Source of the DNA: Nematostella vectensis | Lineage: Eukaryota > Cnidaria > Anthozoa > Actiniaria > Edwardsiidae | Length of the DNA stretch: 60,000 nucleotides | Assembly (NCBI RefSeq): GCF_932526225.1 | Contig: NC_064045.1 | Span: 6,806,998 to 6,866,997, forward strand | Direction of reading: 5' to 3' | In this document: positions 1-12,831 of the stretch, one piece after another | Position numbering within the stretch: the first letter of the stretch is position 1 | How the letters are laid out: each line of letters begins with the position of its first letter | Made by a program: the position numbers and the translations under genes | The notes under the pieces: generated by a model | What the model was told of the DNA's origin: nothing | The model's database searches: none | The model's input: the letters and a program-made list of their open reading frames with translations, nothing else

Positions 1-195
1 AAGCCAAAAGAACAAGACCTCAGAACTAGACAATGAAATAGAGTACAAAGGGGTTGAGCACCAAAGACAAAGCTTTCCGTAACACCAAGGAATACTCGTT
101 TTCTGTGAGAGCAGTCGAGCATAATTCGGAAATGGACTGTTGATGTCTTTTAAGCTAAAGTTTTTTGGTTTGTAGAGAACATCCGCTAGAAGTCA
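1..195. other. 5' flank / 5' UTR of the GPCR gene
   Basis: No coding signal is seen. A pyrimidine-rich stretch ending TTTGTAG near 174 could be a splice acceptor for an upstream noncoding exon. An in-frame TAG lies three codons before the ATG at 196, which fixes that ATG as the first possible start in this exon. Confidence 0.4.
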
Positions 196-2623
196 ATGGC
201 GATTCCTGGAGTCCTCCTCCCCTTCACCGTCACTTTCTGTTTTCTTGTGCTAATTGACATCCTTGGTAACATATTGGTCTGCATCGTGATACTGACCAAT
301 CACGCGTTCCGTACACCCATGTACTACCTACTTGTCAACCTCGCGGTGGCAGACATCGTGGTGGCGATCTTCCAGGCCTGGCGGTACATTCTGGTCTACA
401 CCTTCGAGCACCCTACCGGCCAGGACGGCAAAATCATGTGCACTTTTTTGACGGGAGGAACCTTGACCTGGGTGGGTGGGCTCACTTCCGCTTACACCCT
501 GGTAGGTAGACATGTACGTCACTTGCGCTTACACCCTGGTAGGTAGACATGTACGTCACCTCCGTCTACACCCTGGTAGGTATACATGTACGTCACTTGC
601 GTCTACACCCTGGTAGGTAGACGTGTACATCACTTCCGTTTACACCCTGGTAGGTAGACATGTACATCACTTCCGTCTACACCTTGGTAGGTAGACATGT
701 ACATCACTTCCGTCTACACCCTGGTAGGTAGACATGTACATCACTTCCGTCTACACCCTGGTAGGTAGACATGTACATCACTTCCGTCTACACCCTGGTA
801 GGTAGACATGTACATCACTTCCGTCTACACCCTGTTAGGTAGACATGTGCGTCACTTTCGTTTAAACCCTGGTAGACAGTAGAAATGTTCATCATTTCCG
901 TTTACACCCTTGTAGGTAGACATGTACATCACTTCCGTCTACACCCTGGTAGGTAGACATGTACATCACTTCCGTCTACACCCTGGTAGGTAGACATGTA
1001 CATCACTTCCGTCTACACCCTGTTAGGTAGACATGTGCGTCACTTTTGTTTAAACCCTGGTAGACAGTAGAAATGTTCATCATTTCCGTTTACACCCTTG
1101 TAGGTAGACATGTACATCACTTCCGTTTACACCCTGGTAGGTAGATATGTACGTCACTTCCGTTTACACCCTGGTAGGTAGACATGTACTTCACTTCCGT
1201 TTATACCCTGGTAGGTAGACATGTACGTCACTTCCGTTACTTCCGTTTACACCCGCCATGTACATTTGTCACTTCCGTTTAAACCTGGTAGGTACACACT
1301 TAACATCACTTAGTATATCATGCAAATTAAATTGTTTTAAATTTGTTTTACTATGACCTTCAATAATATCCTGTGAAGTCTCTTCAATAACTTCTAATTA
1401 CTATTCCGGTTCCTAGCTTACGTCATTCAAACTAACGGAATTTATATTCACTCTTGTTTGCTTAGCCAGTGCCTTGAAAAGAGGTGGCGTGTTTGGAAAC
1501 CATTCAATTAGTGTTAACAAATGAATAAGCTTCAAGGATTTTGTATAACTGAGACCAGGAGGCGTCTAAGTTGTCTGGAATCGTCGGCGAGAGTTTCAGG
1601 ATATTGAAAACCGCATCTAACTAGAAGGGTCCTGTTTATCATTTTTTTGCCACGAAGCTCTGTCCACGGGCTCACTTCCCTGTTCTATCCTAGGGCCCTT
1701 GCTCCGCCCCTGATTTATTTATCAGTCTATCGTGGCTCGCAGTTGTACTTCATGTAAGAATTACCCTACAAGAAGTACTTGTCATATGGTATAATAACCT
1801 AAAGTACTGACCTGGCTCTCTCCCTCTTCAGGTGGTAATAGCTGTAGAAAGGTACACATCAGTGACCCGCCCCAGCTCGTGTCTGCGGCTCAACATGCGT
1901 AAACTCAAGTTCATTGTCGCCTCCTTGTGGGTATTTGCCGCACTGTTTTCCCTTCCTCTGTTGCTAACGCGCCTCTACAGTTCCACTCGTAACTTCTGTA
2001 TAGAGTCCTGGCCAGACACCACTATCCCAAAAGTCTACGCTTTTTGTTGGCTCTTCATGGCCGGCCTCATCCCGGTGGGGGTCATGGGAGGGCTGTACTT
2101 TCGCATCGTTGTCAAAGTCTGGTTTACGAAGTCTGAAGAGGTGGAATCAGCGCAAAATGCACGGGTGCTATCCCGCAAGCGTTTTACTAAAATTCTTATA
2201 CTGGTGACAGCGATTTATGCGGTGTGTTGGTTGCCGGTCTTGATTGTGTACACTGTAGCGCAGTATGGCCCGACATATATAGGCTCTACCATACACAATG
2301 CTGGCATTATTCTCTTGACTCTGAACTCAACTGTTAACCCATTGCTGTATACGTTTAACAGCAAGAAATTCCGGATGCACTTGAAAAAGGCCTTGCTTTG
2401 CGACGCGCCGCTATGTCTGCGGCTTAGAGAGTCGCGCGTAACGCCAGACACACCCAATACGCAGCCTCAGATTCTGTTTCGAGGGAAATACTATGCGTAT
2501 GACAGAAGGCTGATCAATAATTTCGTTATTAATAATCGGATTAAGGACATTATAGCATCTAGTGTTGCTGAAGACAAAAATGACTTCAAGGTCATCCCTG
2601 AGTTTTTATCAGTTGCAAAATAA
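196..2623 (+). CDS. Class A (rhodopsin-family) G protein-coupled receptor, two exons
   Basis: Join 196..501 and 1832..2623 (phase 0, GT at 502, CAG before 1832), giving 365 residues. Seen: seven hydrophobic segments. TM1 has GN at 24-25 and TM2 has LAVAD with D53. C82 can pair with C158 of the second extracellular loop. ERY at 108-110 stands in for DRY, CWLP is at 234-237 and NPLLY at 271-275, followed by a basic helix 8 and a Cys-containing tail. These are the standard class A landmarks, and the overall look is of a neuropeptide or amine-type receptor. The ligand cannot be told. The N-terminus before TM1 is only about 9 residues, which is short. The start is chosen because an in-frame TAG lies just upstream. 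The intron after TM3 interrupts the gene one helical turn before ERY and is mostly a 37-bp array built on its own donor. Confidence 0.9.
484..1291 (+). repeat. 37-bp minisatellite spanning the GPCR 5' splice site
   Basis: About 20 copies of a 37-bp unit. Each copy holds the last 17 nt of exon 1 (CTTCCGCTTACACCCTG) followed by intron sequence beginning GTAGGTAG. The copy next to the exon is the authentic donor (GT at 502); the others are degenerate copies, most keeping CTG|GTAGGTAG. Copies near 840-1090 form a larger repeated block of several units. Confidence 0.9.
1292..1831 (+). other. Rest of the GPCR intron
   Basis: Unique AT-rich sequence without an ORF or recognisable repeat. It ends in a good pyrimidine tract (CTCTCTCCCTCTTCAG) used as the acceptor at 1831. 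Confidence 0.6.
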
Positions 2624-2834
2624 TGGAGATCTTACTATACTTGAAAAATCCCGATAATAACGGCTGATTTATTTTTTGGGCAAACTGTGTGTTACTTCAA
2701 GCACGCTGATATGCTGTGCATGTTATGTAATAGTTCGCAAAGTATTTCAGGCTAGATCATGACGTACATTTTCCGCGTTCCTACTCACAGACCATTGTAC
2801 TCACACGATAGCTTTGCTTTTTTGATTGATATTC

Positions 2835-2877
2835 AATAAATTCAATTAACCTTATTTTTTGTGCTCTTTTGAATAAA
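2835..2877 (+). terminator. Candidate poly(A) signals of the GPCR gene
   Basis: AATAAA occurs at 2835-2840 and 2872-2877, about 210-250 nt after the stop codon. This is a reasonable 3' UTR length. Confidence 0.55.
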
Positions 2878-3438
2878 AGTTCAATCATCGATCCTCGTTG
2901 TACACGTATTGTTACTTCCATGTCCCATTCACATATTCAGACGGGCGTAAATTAGTCTAGTTGCTAGTTGACTGTGTAGTTGTAGATATTGTATTCGTAT
3001 TTGAATAAGCGCAGTCTGCGCTCTAATCCAGGCACAGACATCAACTCCAATACTTCGTCGTAGATTGATTATGCTCGCGTCGCGTGCAAGATCAAGCCCT
3101 TTGCAAACTGCGCCAGCACTGGTGCTGAGACGCTATCGAGACATTCGCCTAGCAATGCTGTCGCACTTTGAACACCGTGTCCCAACATGTTCGCTGGTGC
3201 TGGCGAGTGTTGGCAAAATTTTGATTGAGTTCAAACTTTTGGCTAACACTTCGCCAGCATCTCCTTTGTCTTGTGGTCATTCTCACGAACCCAACAATGC
3301 TGGGCTCTCGTCCAAATATTGTTGTCATTTCAAAGAGAACAAAAAATATTTGGTCGCGAAACCGATATATGACTGAAGTGTATCATGCAGATCCCATGAA
3401 CACAACTAACGTGAAAACGCTAATAATTCTACTGTGAT
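2878..3438. other. Intergenic stretch between convergent GPCR and INTS1 genes
   Basis: No supported gene. Around 3085-3300 there is imperfect self-similarity (GCCAGCACTGG, CCAACATG, TGTTGGC, GCCAGCA) that may be an old MITE, but I cannot define its ends. Confidence 0.4.
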
Positions 3439-3444
3439 TTTATT
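3439..3444 (-). terminator. Candidate INTS1 poly(A) signal
   Basis: AATAAA on the minus strand, about 350 nt beyond the INTS1 stop codon and beyond the terminal minisatellite. It would place the INTS1 3' end within about 550 bp of the GPCR 3' end (convergent genes). Confidence 0.5.
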
Positions 3445-3538
3445 TTCATTATACACGATTGCAGAAATCCTGGTTTCCCAGTAGCCTAAAGAAACGTGAG
3501 TCTTGGAAAAGTGAGTTGGGGTAAAACAAATTAAACAA

Positions 3539-3832
3539 GCCCATCATTTTGTCATCAGTTGCAGCGTTCTTGGCACAGGGAGCCCATCAGTCATCAGCTG
3601 CAGTGTCCTCGACACAGGAAGCCCATCATTTTGTCATCAGTTGCAGTGTTCTTGACACAGGGAGCCCATCAGTCATCAGCTGCAGTGTCCCCGACACAGA
3701 AAGCCCATCATTTTGTCATCAGTTGCAGTGTTCTTGACACAGGGAGCCCATCAGTCATCAGCTGCAGTGTCCTCGACACAGGGAGCCCATCATTCTGTCA
3801 TCAGCTGCAGTGTCCTCGACACAGGGAGCCCA
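3539..3832 (-). repeat. About 40-bp minisatellite grown from the INTS1 stop-codon region
   Basis: About 7 alternating 38- and 41-bp units. On the INTS1 strand the first unit is the end of the last exon: it reads TGGGCTCCCTGTGTCGAGG, then ACACTGCAGCTGATGACAG, then AATGA. The stop TGA lies at the unit boundary, so all further units are 3' UTR. The last 14 residues of the protein are therefore encoded by repeat unit 1. Confidence 0.85.
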
Positions 3833-6540
3833 ACATCGATGCCTTCGTAGACGGCAGCAAAGAACAGCCTGTATAACAGAGAGCCTGCATGCTCTGAAAC
3901 AAACAACAACAAAAAACTGTAAAAATGTGTAAGTATACTATAGATACTGTATATACGAGATATTTAAGTATACCATCACAATACCATTGCAATAATATCG
4001 CAATATAACAGCAATACCATTGCAATACCATCGCAATACCACTGCAATACAATCACAATAACACTGCAATACCATCACAACCTTCGAAATACCATGACAA
4101 TACCATTGCAATAATATCCAAATAATATCACAATACCACAGCAATACCATTGCACTAATATCGCAATACCATCACGACACCAACAAAATACTATCACAAT
4201 ACCAACACAATACCATCGCAATACCATCACAATACCATCGCAATACCATCGCCTTACCATCGCAATACCATCACAATACCATCACGACACCAACACAATA
4301 CCAACACAATACCATCGCAATACCATCGCAATACCCTCGCGACACCAACACAATACCATCACAATACCATCGCAATACCATCGCAATACCATCGCAATAC
4401 CATCACAATACCATCGCAATACCATCACAATACCACCACAATACCATCACGACACCAACACAATACCATCACGACACCAACACAATACCATCGCAATACC
4501 ACCACAATACCATCACAATACCATCGCAATACCATCACAATACCAACACAATACCATCGCAATACCATCGCAATACCATCACAATACCATCGCAATACCA
4601 CCACAATACCATCACAACACCATCACAACACCATCACACAACCATCACTATACCATCGCAATACCATCACAATACCATCACAATACCATCACAACACCAT
4701 CACACAACCATCACAATACCATCGCAATACCATCACAATACCGTCCAAATGCCGCCCTGGCTTATGGTCCTACCCACCGTTACACAAGATGATGAACTCT
4801 GGGAGGAACTTGGCAGCCGTCAGGACCACTTGGGGCTCAGCCGAGTTGAGGCATGTCATGAACGCATTCATAAAGCGATGAGCTTCCCTACACATAAGAA
4901 AAGATGAACTAGACGTACAGTCAACCGACTCAGAAATCACAGACTTGCAAACAAGCCGACGGTTAGGGAGACGGGCAAGAGGCGGGTAGTCAAGGAGACA
5001 AAGGCAAAAAGGGAACGAACCAACGGACATGCAAATAAAGAGACTCATTGACGGACGAATACAAAACAGACGGCCATGAAAAAAAAATTTGGACATATAA
5101 CGCATTAACGGATCGACGGATGGACAGTAGCAAGTCACGCACCTTGGATTTTGCCGGATGTGACGTAAGGCCATAGTGTGTGCCTTGGTTCGACATGCGC
5201 AGTTAGTGTCGCTCATCAGACGCATCAAGTCGGGCTAACGAGAACAATACATAAGTCGATGATGACGATGGTGTGTGATGATGTCAAAGATTGACATGCT
5301 CAGAATAACGTGAATACAATAACGAATATCATTAATGATGGTGTTAAGGTGTTGTTACACGTGTCGTTTGCAACATCGTTTTTTCGCGCAACGAATGACG
5401 CCACCATTTTCGGGATACATGTTACACGGATCGTTTTGCAACATCGTTTGCTACAAAATTCTAGAGACCAGGCTTCCCGCGGCCAGATTTTTGTAAACAA
5501 AGATGGCGTCGATTCAACAGTGGGCTCTTCATCGACAACAATTTGTTTTGCATGTCACTTGCTATCGACGCTCCAGAAGATAAAAAAGACCTTGCTCCGT
5601 AAACTTGGAGTCAAACTCTTCAATAACAGCATGCATTGCGCGCGTTTTTGTCGCCTTCGGGATCCCCTTTTCGTTCCCACACAAGCACTTCTTCGTCTCC
5701 ATCAATTTGATTGTTTTTTTCTTCTCTTCATCGACCATTCGGGGGGTAAAATGTTTCTTGTTGAAACGGCGCTATTTTGTTTGTTGACACGACCTTGTTT
5801 GCATGCCCAAAACAAGATGGATTGTGGGATTTGTTGCACAAAAAAACGACGACGTGATGTTACACGGATCGATGTTTTCACAATTATGACTGTCTTGGCG
5901 ATGACAAAAATAGAGTTATTGATAATGATGATGATGATAATATGATTATGACGATAATGGTGGTTGTGTTATAACAATGGAGGTAAGCGATAATCACAAT
6001 AATCACAATCGTGATGATGATGACTACGATGATGACGTGGATCACGATGATTTCTGCGATGTTACTGCGAATGCTTCTTTAAATGATGGTGACGGATGGA
6101 AAAGACTAAGGAGAAAAAAGACTCACCACGAAGTGCTGTAGAATGTCAACTTTCCGTTTTGAAGTCTCATCCAGATCCACTAGAACCGACAAAACCTCTG
6201 AAATAACAACAATCGATAAATCAATTGAATAACAAAAAAATCGAGAACTATCGCATTTTAATATTGTAACTAATGCCTGCCTGTAAAACATTTTCATGTT
6301 CAAAAACATCAGAATTTACCTTCTAGTGGTTGCGTGGCCGCCAGTTTCTGGTGGGCTGGGGCGAGCTGAGCCGGTGTCCAACCGGAAACGTCCAGCGGCA
6401 TGATCATAGAACGGAACTTAGTTAAGCCTACAGTCCCGACTCCAGCGGCGTTAGCAGCAGGATCAGGTGCGTCGGGGACAGAGAGAGCACTAACGAGGCA
6501 CTTGAGGGGCGGTAGATCCGGGAACTTGTGCAGTAGGTCG
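3790..6540 (-). CDS. INTS1: INTS1 exons, block F (C-terminus and stop)
   Basis: Exons 6540-6320, 6197-6127, 5234-5143, 4887-4778 and 3893-3790. Landmarks: [73 protein letters not shown] then [13 protein letters not shown]; and, across the last junction (G|AG, Glu), [20 protein letters not shown]. The protein ends LQLMTE, then TGA at 3792-3790. The last exon was too short to stand out as an ORF. It is supported by an acceptor TTTCAG, phase, and similarity to the usual INTS1 terminus. Confidence 0.92.
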
Positions 6541-9500
6541 CTGTTGATGGGTGGTTGTCATTAGATTCTACTTGCGTTTCTTGCGTGACAATGTTGTTTT
6601 GTTTTTGTTTTGGAAATTCAACTCTTGTTTTTTTTTAAATACAATTTTTCCTGAATTATTTAATACTTCAAAAATGGAAGTAAGCCGTTTTAATTGTAAT
6701 GTGGATGGGAATTAATCGAGATTAAAGCGGATTTAATCTCGATTAATTCCGGCTCCGGTTTTTCTTCTCTCGCCCCCGTCCCTCTCAATTGAGCCGCCGC
6801 TACGCAGGCTACATTTTATTTACACATAGGGTTTTATAGCATACGCAACCACGTCAAGTGAACCGAAAAATAAAAAAAACAATTACGCGGTTATAACGAA
6901 CTATTTCCACTGCACTAAACTTTTTTAAAATCCCGTTTTCAAATCTATTGCCAAACTCTATACATAAAACCTCTATTAACTGGAATTCGTAATGCGTTTT
7001 CAAATTCATTGTTAAACTATAACATAAAAACCCCAATTAAACCACAACAACGAATCAGCGAAACACTCCATAAGAAAAGTCCGAACAGTTTCTTCGGTTT
7101 AATAAGGACACCCATTTAGTGTGAAAAGTTTCGAAGATCCCAACGGTGCCCTTATTAACGAGGGTACATCAGTACGCGGTGCCGAGTGCATCTGTCCCAT
7201 GTTCGCTATATGGAGGTTAAGCAGTACTCACATGAGTAGGGCGCCGTTCGCCTTCAGGAGCGAGTGCGCATGCTCGGCACAGCTCGTGCAGTAGTTGTAG
7301 AGGAACTCGGTCAGTTTGGTCGCGAGGCCACCAAGCTCCTTTGCGCCGAGACACGGGGCCTGAAACAGAACGAGAGGAAAAAAAAGTATATAAATATCCT
7401 TCAAGCAAAAGCCTGCCATCCAGCTCCCTTGGTGCCGAGAAAAGGGGCCTAAAAAGAGGTGATAAACTCCAAGCTATCAAGACGTATAAGGCAAGACCTA
7501 AGCTACTCGACTCTGTAGCGCCGAGAAAAAGGCCATGAAAAAAAATACGTGAAAAAAAGCCATGCATTTGACGACTCTGACCCAGATCAAGATTTGCATG
7601 ATCGAGTACCAGGCGTACCAAGGGTTAGCTGTGGGGGTAGCGCAGTCATAGATATCATATGGAAGCATAATAGTACTTTTTGGCGGTCAGGAGGGGGGGG
7701 GAAGGCGGGGGGGGGGGGGGGGGGGAAGGTGCCTGGGTACATTTGATTGTCAAAGATGTCTCTCTTATTTCTCCCTCCCAAGCCTTCTCGTGTTCTTTGT
7801 TCTCTTACCTCGACCAGGTCAATGAAGACGTCCAGTGCATCGCGGAGACCAGACTCGATATACTGAAACGATAGTACAGCATTGACATGATCATAAAACG
7901 CTTTTAACTTGATCATAATGCACCATTCATTCACTGATCAGAAGACACCATTCACGTGATCATAATAAATCATTCACGAAATCATAAGACACCATTCACG
8001 TGATTATAACCTTTCACATGATCATAAGACACCATTCATATGATCATAAGACACCAATCATACACACATCCCAAGCACAGGTGATATTTACCTTATCCCG
8101 GGTGAATATGTGTGGTCGGAGCAGGTCCATAATCCCTAGCATGTGTGATATTTACCTTATCCAAGGTGAATGTGTGTTGTCGGAACAGGTCCATAATCCC
8201 TAGCATGTGTGATATTTATATTAACTCGGGTGAATATGTGTGGTCGCAGCAGGTCCATAATCCCTAGCATATGTGATATTTACCTTATCCGGGTGAATGT
8301 GTGTGGTCGGAACAGGTCCATAATCCCTAGCATGTGTGATATTTGCCTTATCCCGGGTGAATATGTGTGGTCGTAGCAGGTCCATAATCCCTAGCATGTG
8401 TGATATTTACCTTATCCCAGGTGAATATGTGTGGTCGGAGCAGGTCCAAAATCCCTAGCATGTGTGATATTTATATTAACCCGGGTGAATATGTGTGGTC
8501 GCAGCAGGTCCATAATCCCTAGCATATGTGATATTTACCTTATCCCGGGTGAATGTGTGTGGTCGGAACAGGTCCATAATCCCTAGCATGTGTGATATTT
8601 CCCTTATCCCGGGTGAATATGTGTGGTCGTAGCAGGTCCATAATCCCTAGCATGTGTGATATTCACCTTATCCCGGGTGAATATGTGTGGTCGTAGCAGG
8701 TCCATAATCCCTAGCATGTGTGATATTTACCTTATCCCGGGTGAATATTTGTGGTTGAAGCAGGTCCATAATCCCTAGCATGTGTGATATTTACCTTATC
8801 CCGGGTGAATATGTGTGGTCGGAGCAGGTCCATAATCCCTAAGATGTGTGATATTTACCTTATCCCGGGTGAATATGTGTGGTCGGAGCAGGTCCATAAT
8901 CCCTAGCATGTGTGATATTTACCTTATCCCGGGTGAATATGTGTGGTCGTAGCAGGTCCATAATCCCTAGCATGTGTGATATTTACCTTATCCCGGGTGA
9001 ATATGTGTGGTCGGAGCAGGTCCATAATCCCTAGCATGTGTGATATTTACCTTATCCCAGGTGAATATGTGTGGTCGGAGCAGGTCCAAAATCCCTAGCA
9101 TGTGTGATATTTATATTAACCCGGGTGAATATGTGTGGTCGCAGCAGGTCCATAATCCCTAGCATGTGTGATATTTACCTTATCCCGGGTGAATGTGTGT
9201 GGTCGGAACAGGTCCATAATCCCTAGCATGTGTGATATTTACCTTATCCCAGGTGAATATGTGTGGTCGTAGCAGGTCCATAATCCCTAGCATGTGTGAT
9301 ATTTACCTTATCCCGGGTGAATATGTGTGATCGTAGCAGGTCCATAATCCCTAGCATGTGTGATATTTACCTTATCCCGGGTGAATATGTGTGGTCGCAG
9401 CAGGTCCATAATCCCTAGCATGTGTGATATTTACCTTATCCCGGGTGAATATGTGTGGTCGGAACAGGTCCATAATCCCTAGCATGTGTGATATTTACCT

Positions 9501-12500
9501 TATCCCGGGTGAATATGTGTGGTCGGAGCAGGTCCATAATCCCTAGCATGTGTGATATTTACCTTATCCCGGGTGAATATTTGTGGTCGTAGCAGGTCCA
9601 TAATCCCTAGCATGTGTGATATTTACCTTATCCCGGGAGAATATGTGTGGTCGGAGCAGGTCCATAATCCCTAGCATGTGTGATATTTACCTTATCCCGG
9701 GTGAATATGTGTGGTCGTAGCAGGTCCATAATCCCTAGAATGTGTGATATTTACCTTATCCCGGGTGAATATGTGTGGTCGTAGCAGGTCCATAATCCCT
9801 AGCATGTGTGAGAAGAACAACAGATGCTGCTGGCTGTTGAACTCCTTGGAATTCAGATGAACTCGTCCTCGAAGGAGCCCAGCGATCATCGGGAGATGCC
9901 TAGATATAGAAATTATAATCATTTGTTATTAAAGAGTTTGGCTCAGGCTACCCACAAAGCATTGGATTGTAGTTATACCTTCATATATTACCACATTAAT
10001 GTAAAATAATACTAAATAAAAAATATTCGCAAGACAACAACTAGGACATGCACAACAGTGACATAACACCCAGTTTATCATAGGCTTAAAAAAGTTCACT
10101 GGTAAAAGTCTTACATAAAGGGTAGTTGGCGGGGACATTCTCAAAGAATCCTTTGAAAAAAAACGTCATTATTATGATTTATTTTTTTGATAACTTGAAA
10201 CCCTTTCATTCATGTTCCCTCGAGATGGAGATAGAGAGAGATGATGATGGTGATGGTGCTAGTGCCGCAATGCTCGCTGGGAACCCAAGCACAAGTACCT
10301 CAGTAGAAGCATAGGATGTGTGGCCGCGATCTTTCTGCACAGCAAACTTGCGTTGTTGGCTTTGTCTTCGTACTCGCGCCCAGGCCTACAATCGGCCAAT
10401 GTCGTCAGCACTCGATGGCACATAACGTCCAGCTACAGAAAGATGGAATAAGGATAGGACATGAGATAAAGTTTATATTATAATAGAATTTTAGTCCAAT
10501 ATCTCCACCGAGTCGCTTCCGAATTGTACCTAGGCACTCATGAATAGTACCGAAACACTCCCGAATTGTAATGAGACATTTCCGGATTCTACAAAAGCAC
10601 TCCCAAATTTTACCAAAGCCCTCCCAAATTGTACCGATTGGCTCAAGAATAGTATGGACTTTCTCCCTAATAGCACCAACTCACTCCTGAATAGTTCCGA
10701 AGTACTCCCGAATAGGACCAATTCACACACGAAAAGTTCTGAAGAAGTCCTGATTGGCTCAGAATAGTACCGAGTCACTCCCGAATAGTAGCAAAGTACT
10801 CTCGGACACTAACAGTTCACTCCCGAATAATTCCGAAGCACTCCCGAATAATACCGAAGCACTCCCGAATAGTACCGATAGGCTTAATTAAGAACAGTAC
10901 TGAGCCAAGTAGTACAAAGAGGGGTTTCCATTTCTCTAAACTGACCTGGCAGAAGTTAGCCTTGCTGTACGCATCTGTCGAGAGCAGGGAACTGAGGTCT
11001 TTTACCCACGTGACAATACGGGGCTGGGCGAGGTAAAGGTGCACGAGGAACTGTCCCGTCAGCCACCGCGGCCATCTAAAACCACAGGAGAGAAGATATT
11101 GCTAAGAAATTTGCTTAAAGCAGCATTGCCACCAGTTTACTTCCGGAGGTCCGACGGAAACCTCAACCGACAAAAGGCAAAAGAATCCATTAGAATCCGC
11201 GAAATTTTACAGGCCATCCGCTCTTAATTGTCAGTCACATCCTCAAAGACACTTCCAACAGACACACAGCATTTACAATTTTGAAATATTTTTCGCGTTT
11301 TCTGTTAAAAATCACCGGAGATTGTTACGTAATCGACCGGAAGTAAACACATGATAATGGCATTGACTCTTCCTTGACGCGCAAAAGTTAATCAATGCCA
11401 ATATATAAAGCAAGGTTAATTTCCATAATAATTGTAAGGGGTATTGCTGTTCAAAAAGGAAACATTTGACTATAGAAGTCTTACCTTGTTGTGTTGATTA
11501 GAAAGTCGACTGTAGTTTGGAGCTGTCTGTCATCGCCGTGGCAACAGAGTAGCAATAGAGGCATGCGACGCCTGATCATTTTCCCGACTAGCTCATTTGC
11601 TTCCGCCCTGTCAATAATTGTTTTTTGTTTAATTGTTTACACAATTGTATCAATTGTAACAACACATTTGTACAAATTGTAAGAACACAATTTTATCAAT
11701 TTTGTTCGCAATCTAACTCTACTACTATCTAACTCAAACCATATTAAAACTAAGACTGGTATTTAGGTTTGACACTAACACGACCCTGGACTCTTGGGCC
11801 AAATTGATTTTTGCACGACGTTGCCGCTAGGTAACGTAAACAGAATATTTTACAATCACTTTTAACGTGGTCCCACAAGTTACCTGTGTTGTTCCTTGAC
11901 ATCGCTAGAATCGGGATCCAGAAACGAGTTTTCCAAGCTCTTAAAATCTAAACCTGAAACACGAGAGTAACCGACTTAAGCTACTATACCAGAGTACAAT
12001 AGCATTAACCCAAACACTTCCTTCATTCACACTTTACTTTCCATCATGCTCCGCGTAGACATAGAAAAGGGGAAGTGTGGCTTGAAGATGCCAGTACTTT
12101 AAAGGCTTTGTCACACGTACGTTTTTTCTCTAGCGACATGTCTCGCAAAAAAATTGTTGCAGGTCGTACGCGAATTTTTTTGCGTGTGACACCCCCTTTG
12201 CAACTTGTTTTGCATTTCTCAAAGTCGCACGAAAACTAGAAAGCTCTTCTACTTTCTGTAACAAATTGTTTTAAGTCGCAGGAAAAAAACTTCACGTGTG
12301 ACAGGGCGCGTGCGGCCTGCAACAGTTTTTTTGCGAGACAAGTTTACGTGACAGGGCCTTAACAGATACGTGCGCACATTGAGAAGATGTGGCATTTCCA
12401 ATTATGTTTACTGTCAAACAAAACGCCTAAATATCTGATATGATATTTTTGCTTAAGACGCCTAAATGAGAGAAGCCTCGGGACAAGGCGTGGTCCAGCT

Positions 12501-12551
12501 TTGGTAAAGGTGTGAGTGAGGTCAAACGGAAATATCCTTCATCTTGTAGAA

Positions 12552-12598
<47 letters not shown>

Positions 12599-12754
12599 GA
12601 TAATGATAATGATAATGATAATGATAATGATAATGATAATGATAATGATAATGATAATGATAATGGTAATGGTAATAGTAATAGTAACAGTAATAGTAAT
12701 AATAATAAGTATTATTATTATAATATAATAATTTAATTAACAATAAATAATTAT

Positions 12755-12831
<77 letters not shown>

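Noticed and set aside
5310-5945. 211-codon plus-strand ORF
   Set aside because: No recognisable domain, ends in GATGAT simple sequence, and lies in a probable non-autonomous element in an INTS1 intron.
8081-9818. CRISPR array
   Set aside because: Units are contiguous 64-bp repeats without unique spacers, in a eukaryotic intron. The same holds for all other arrays here.
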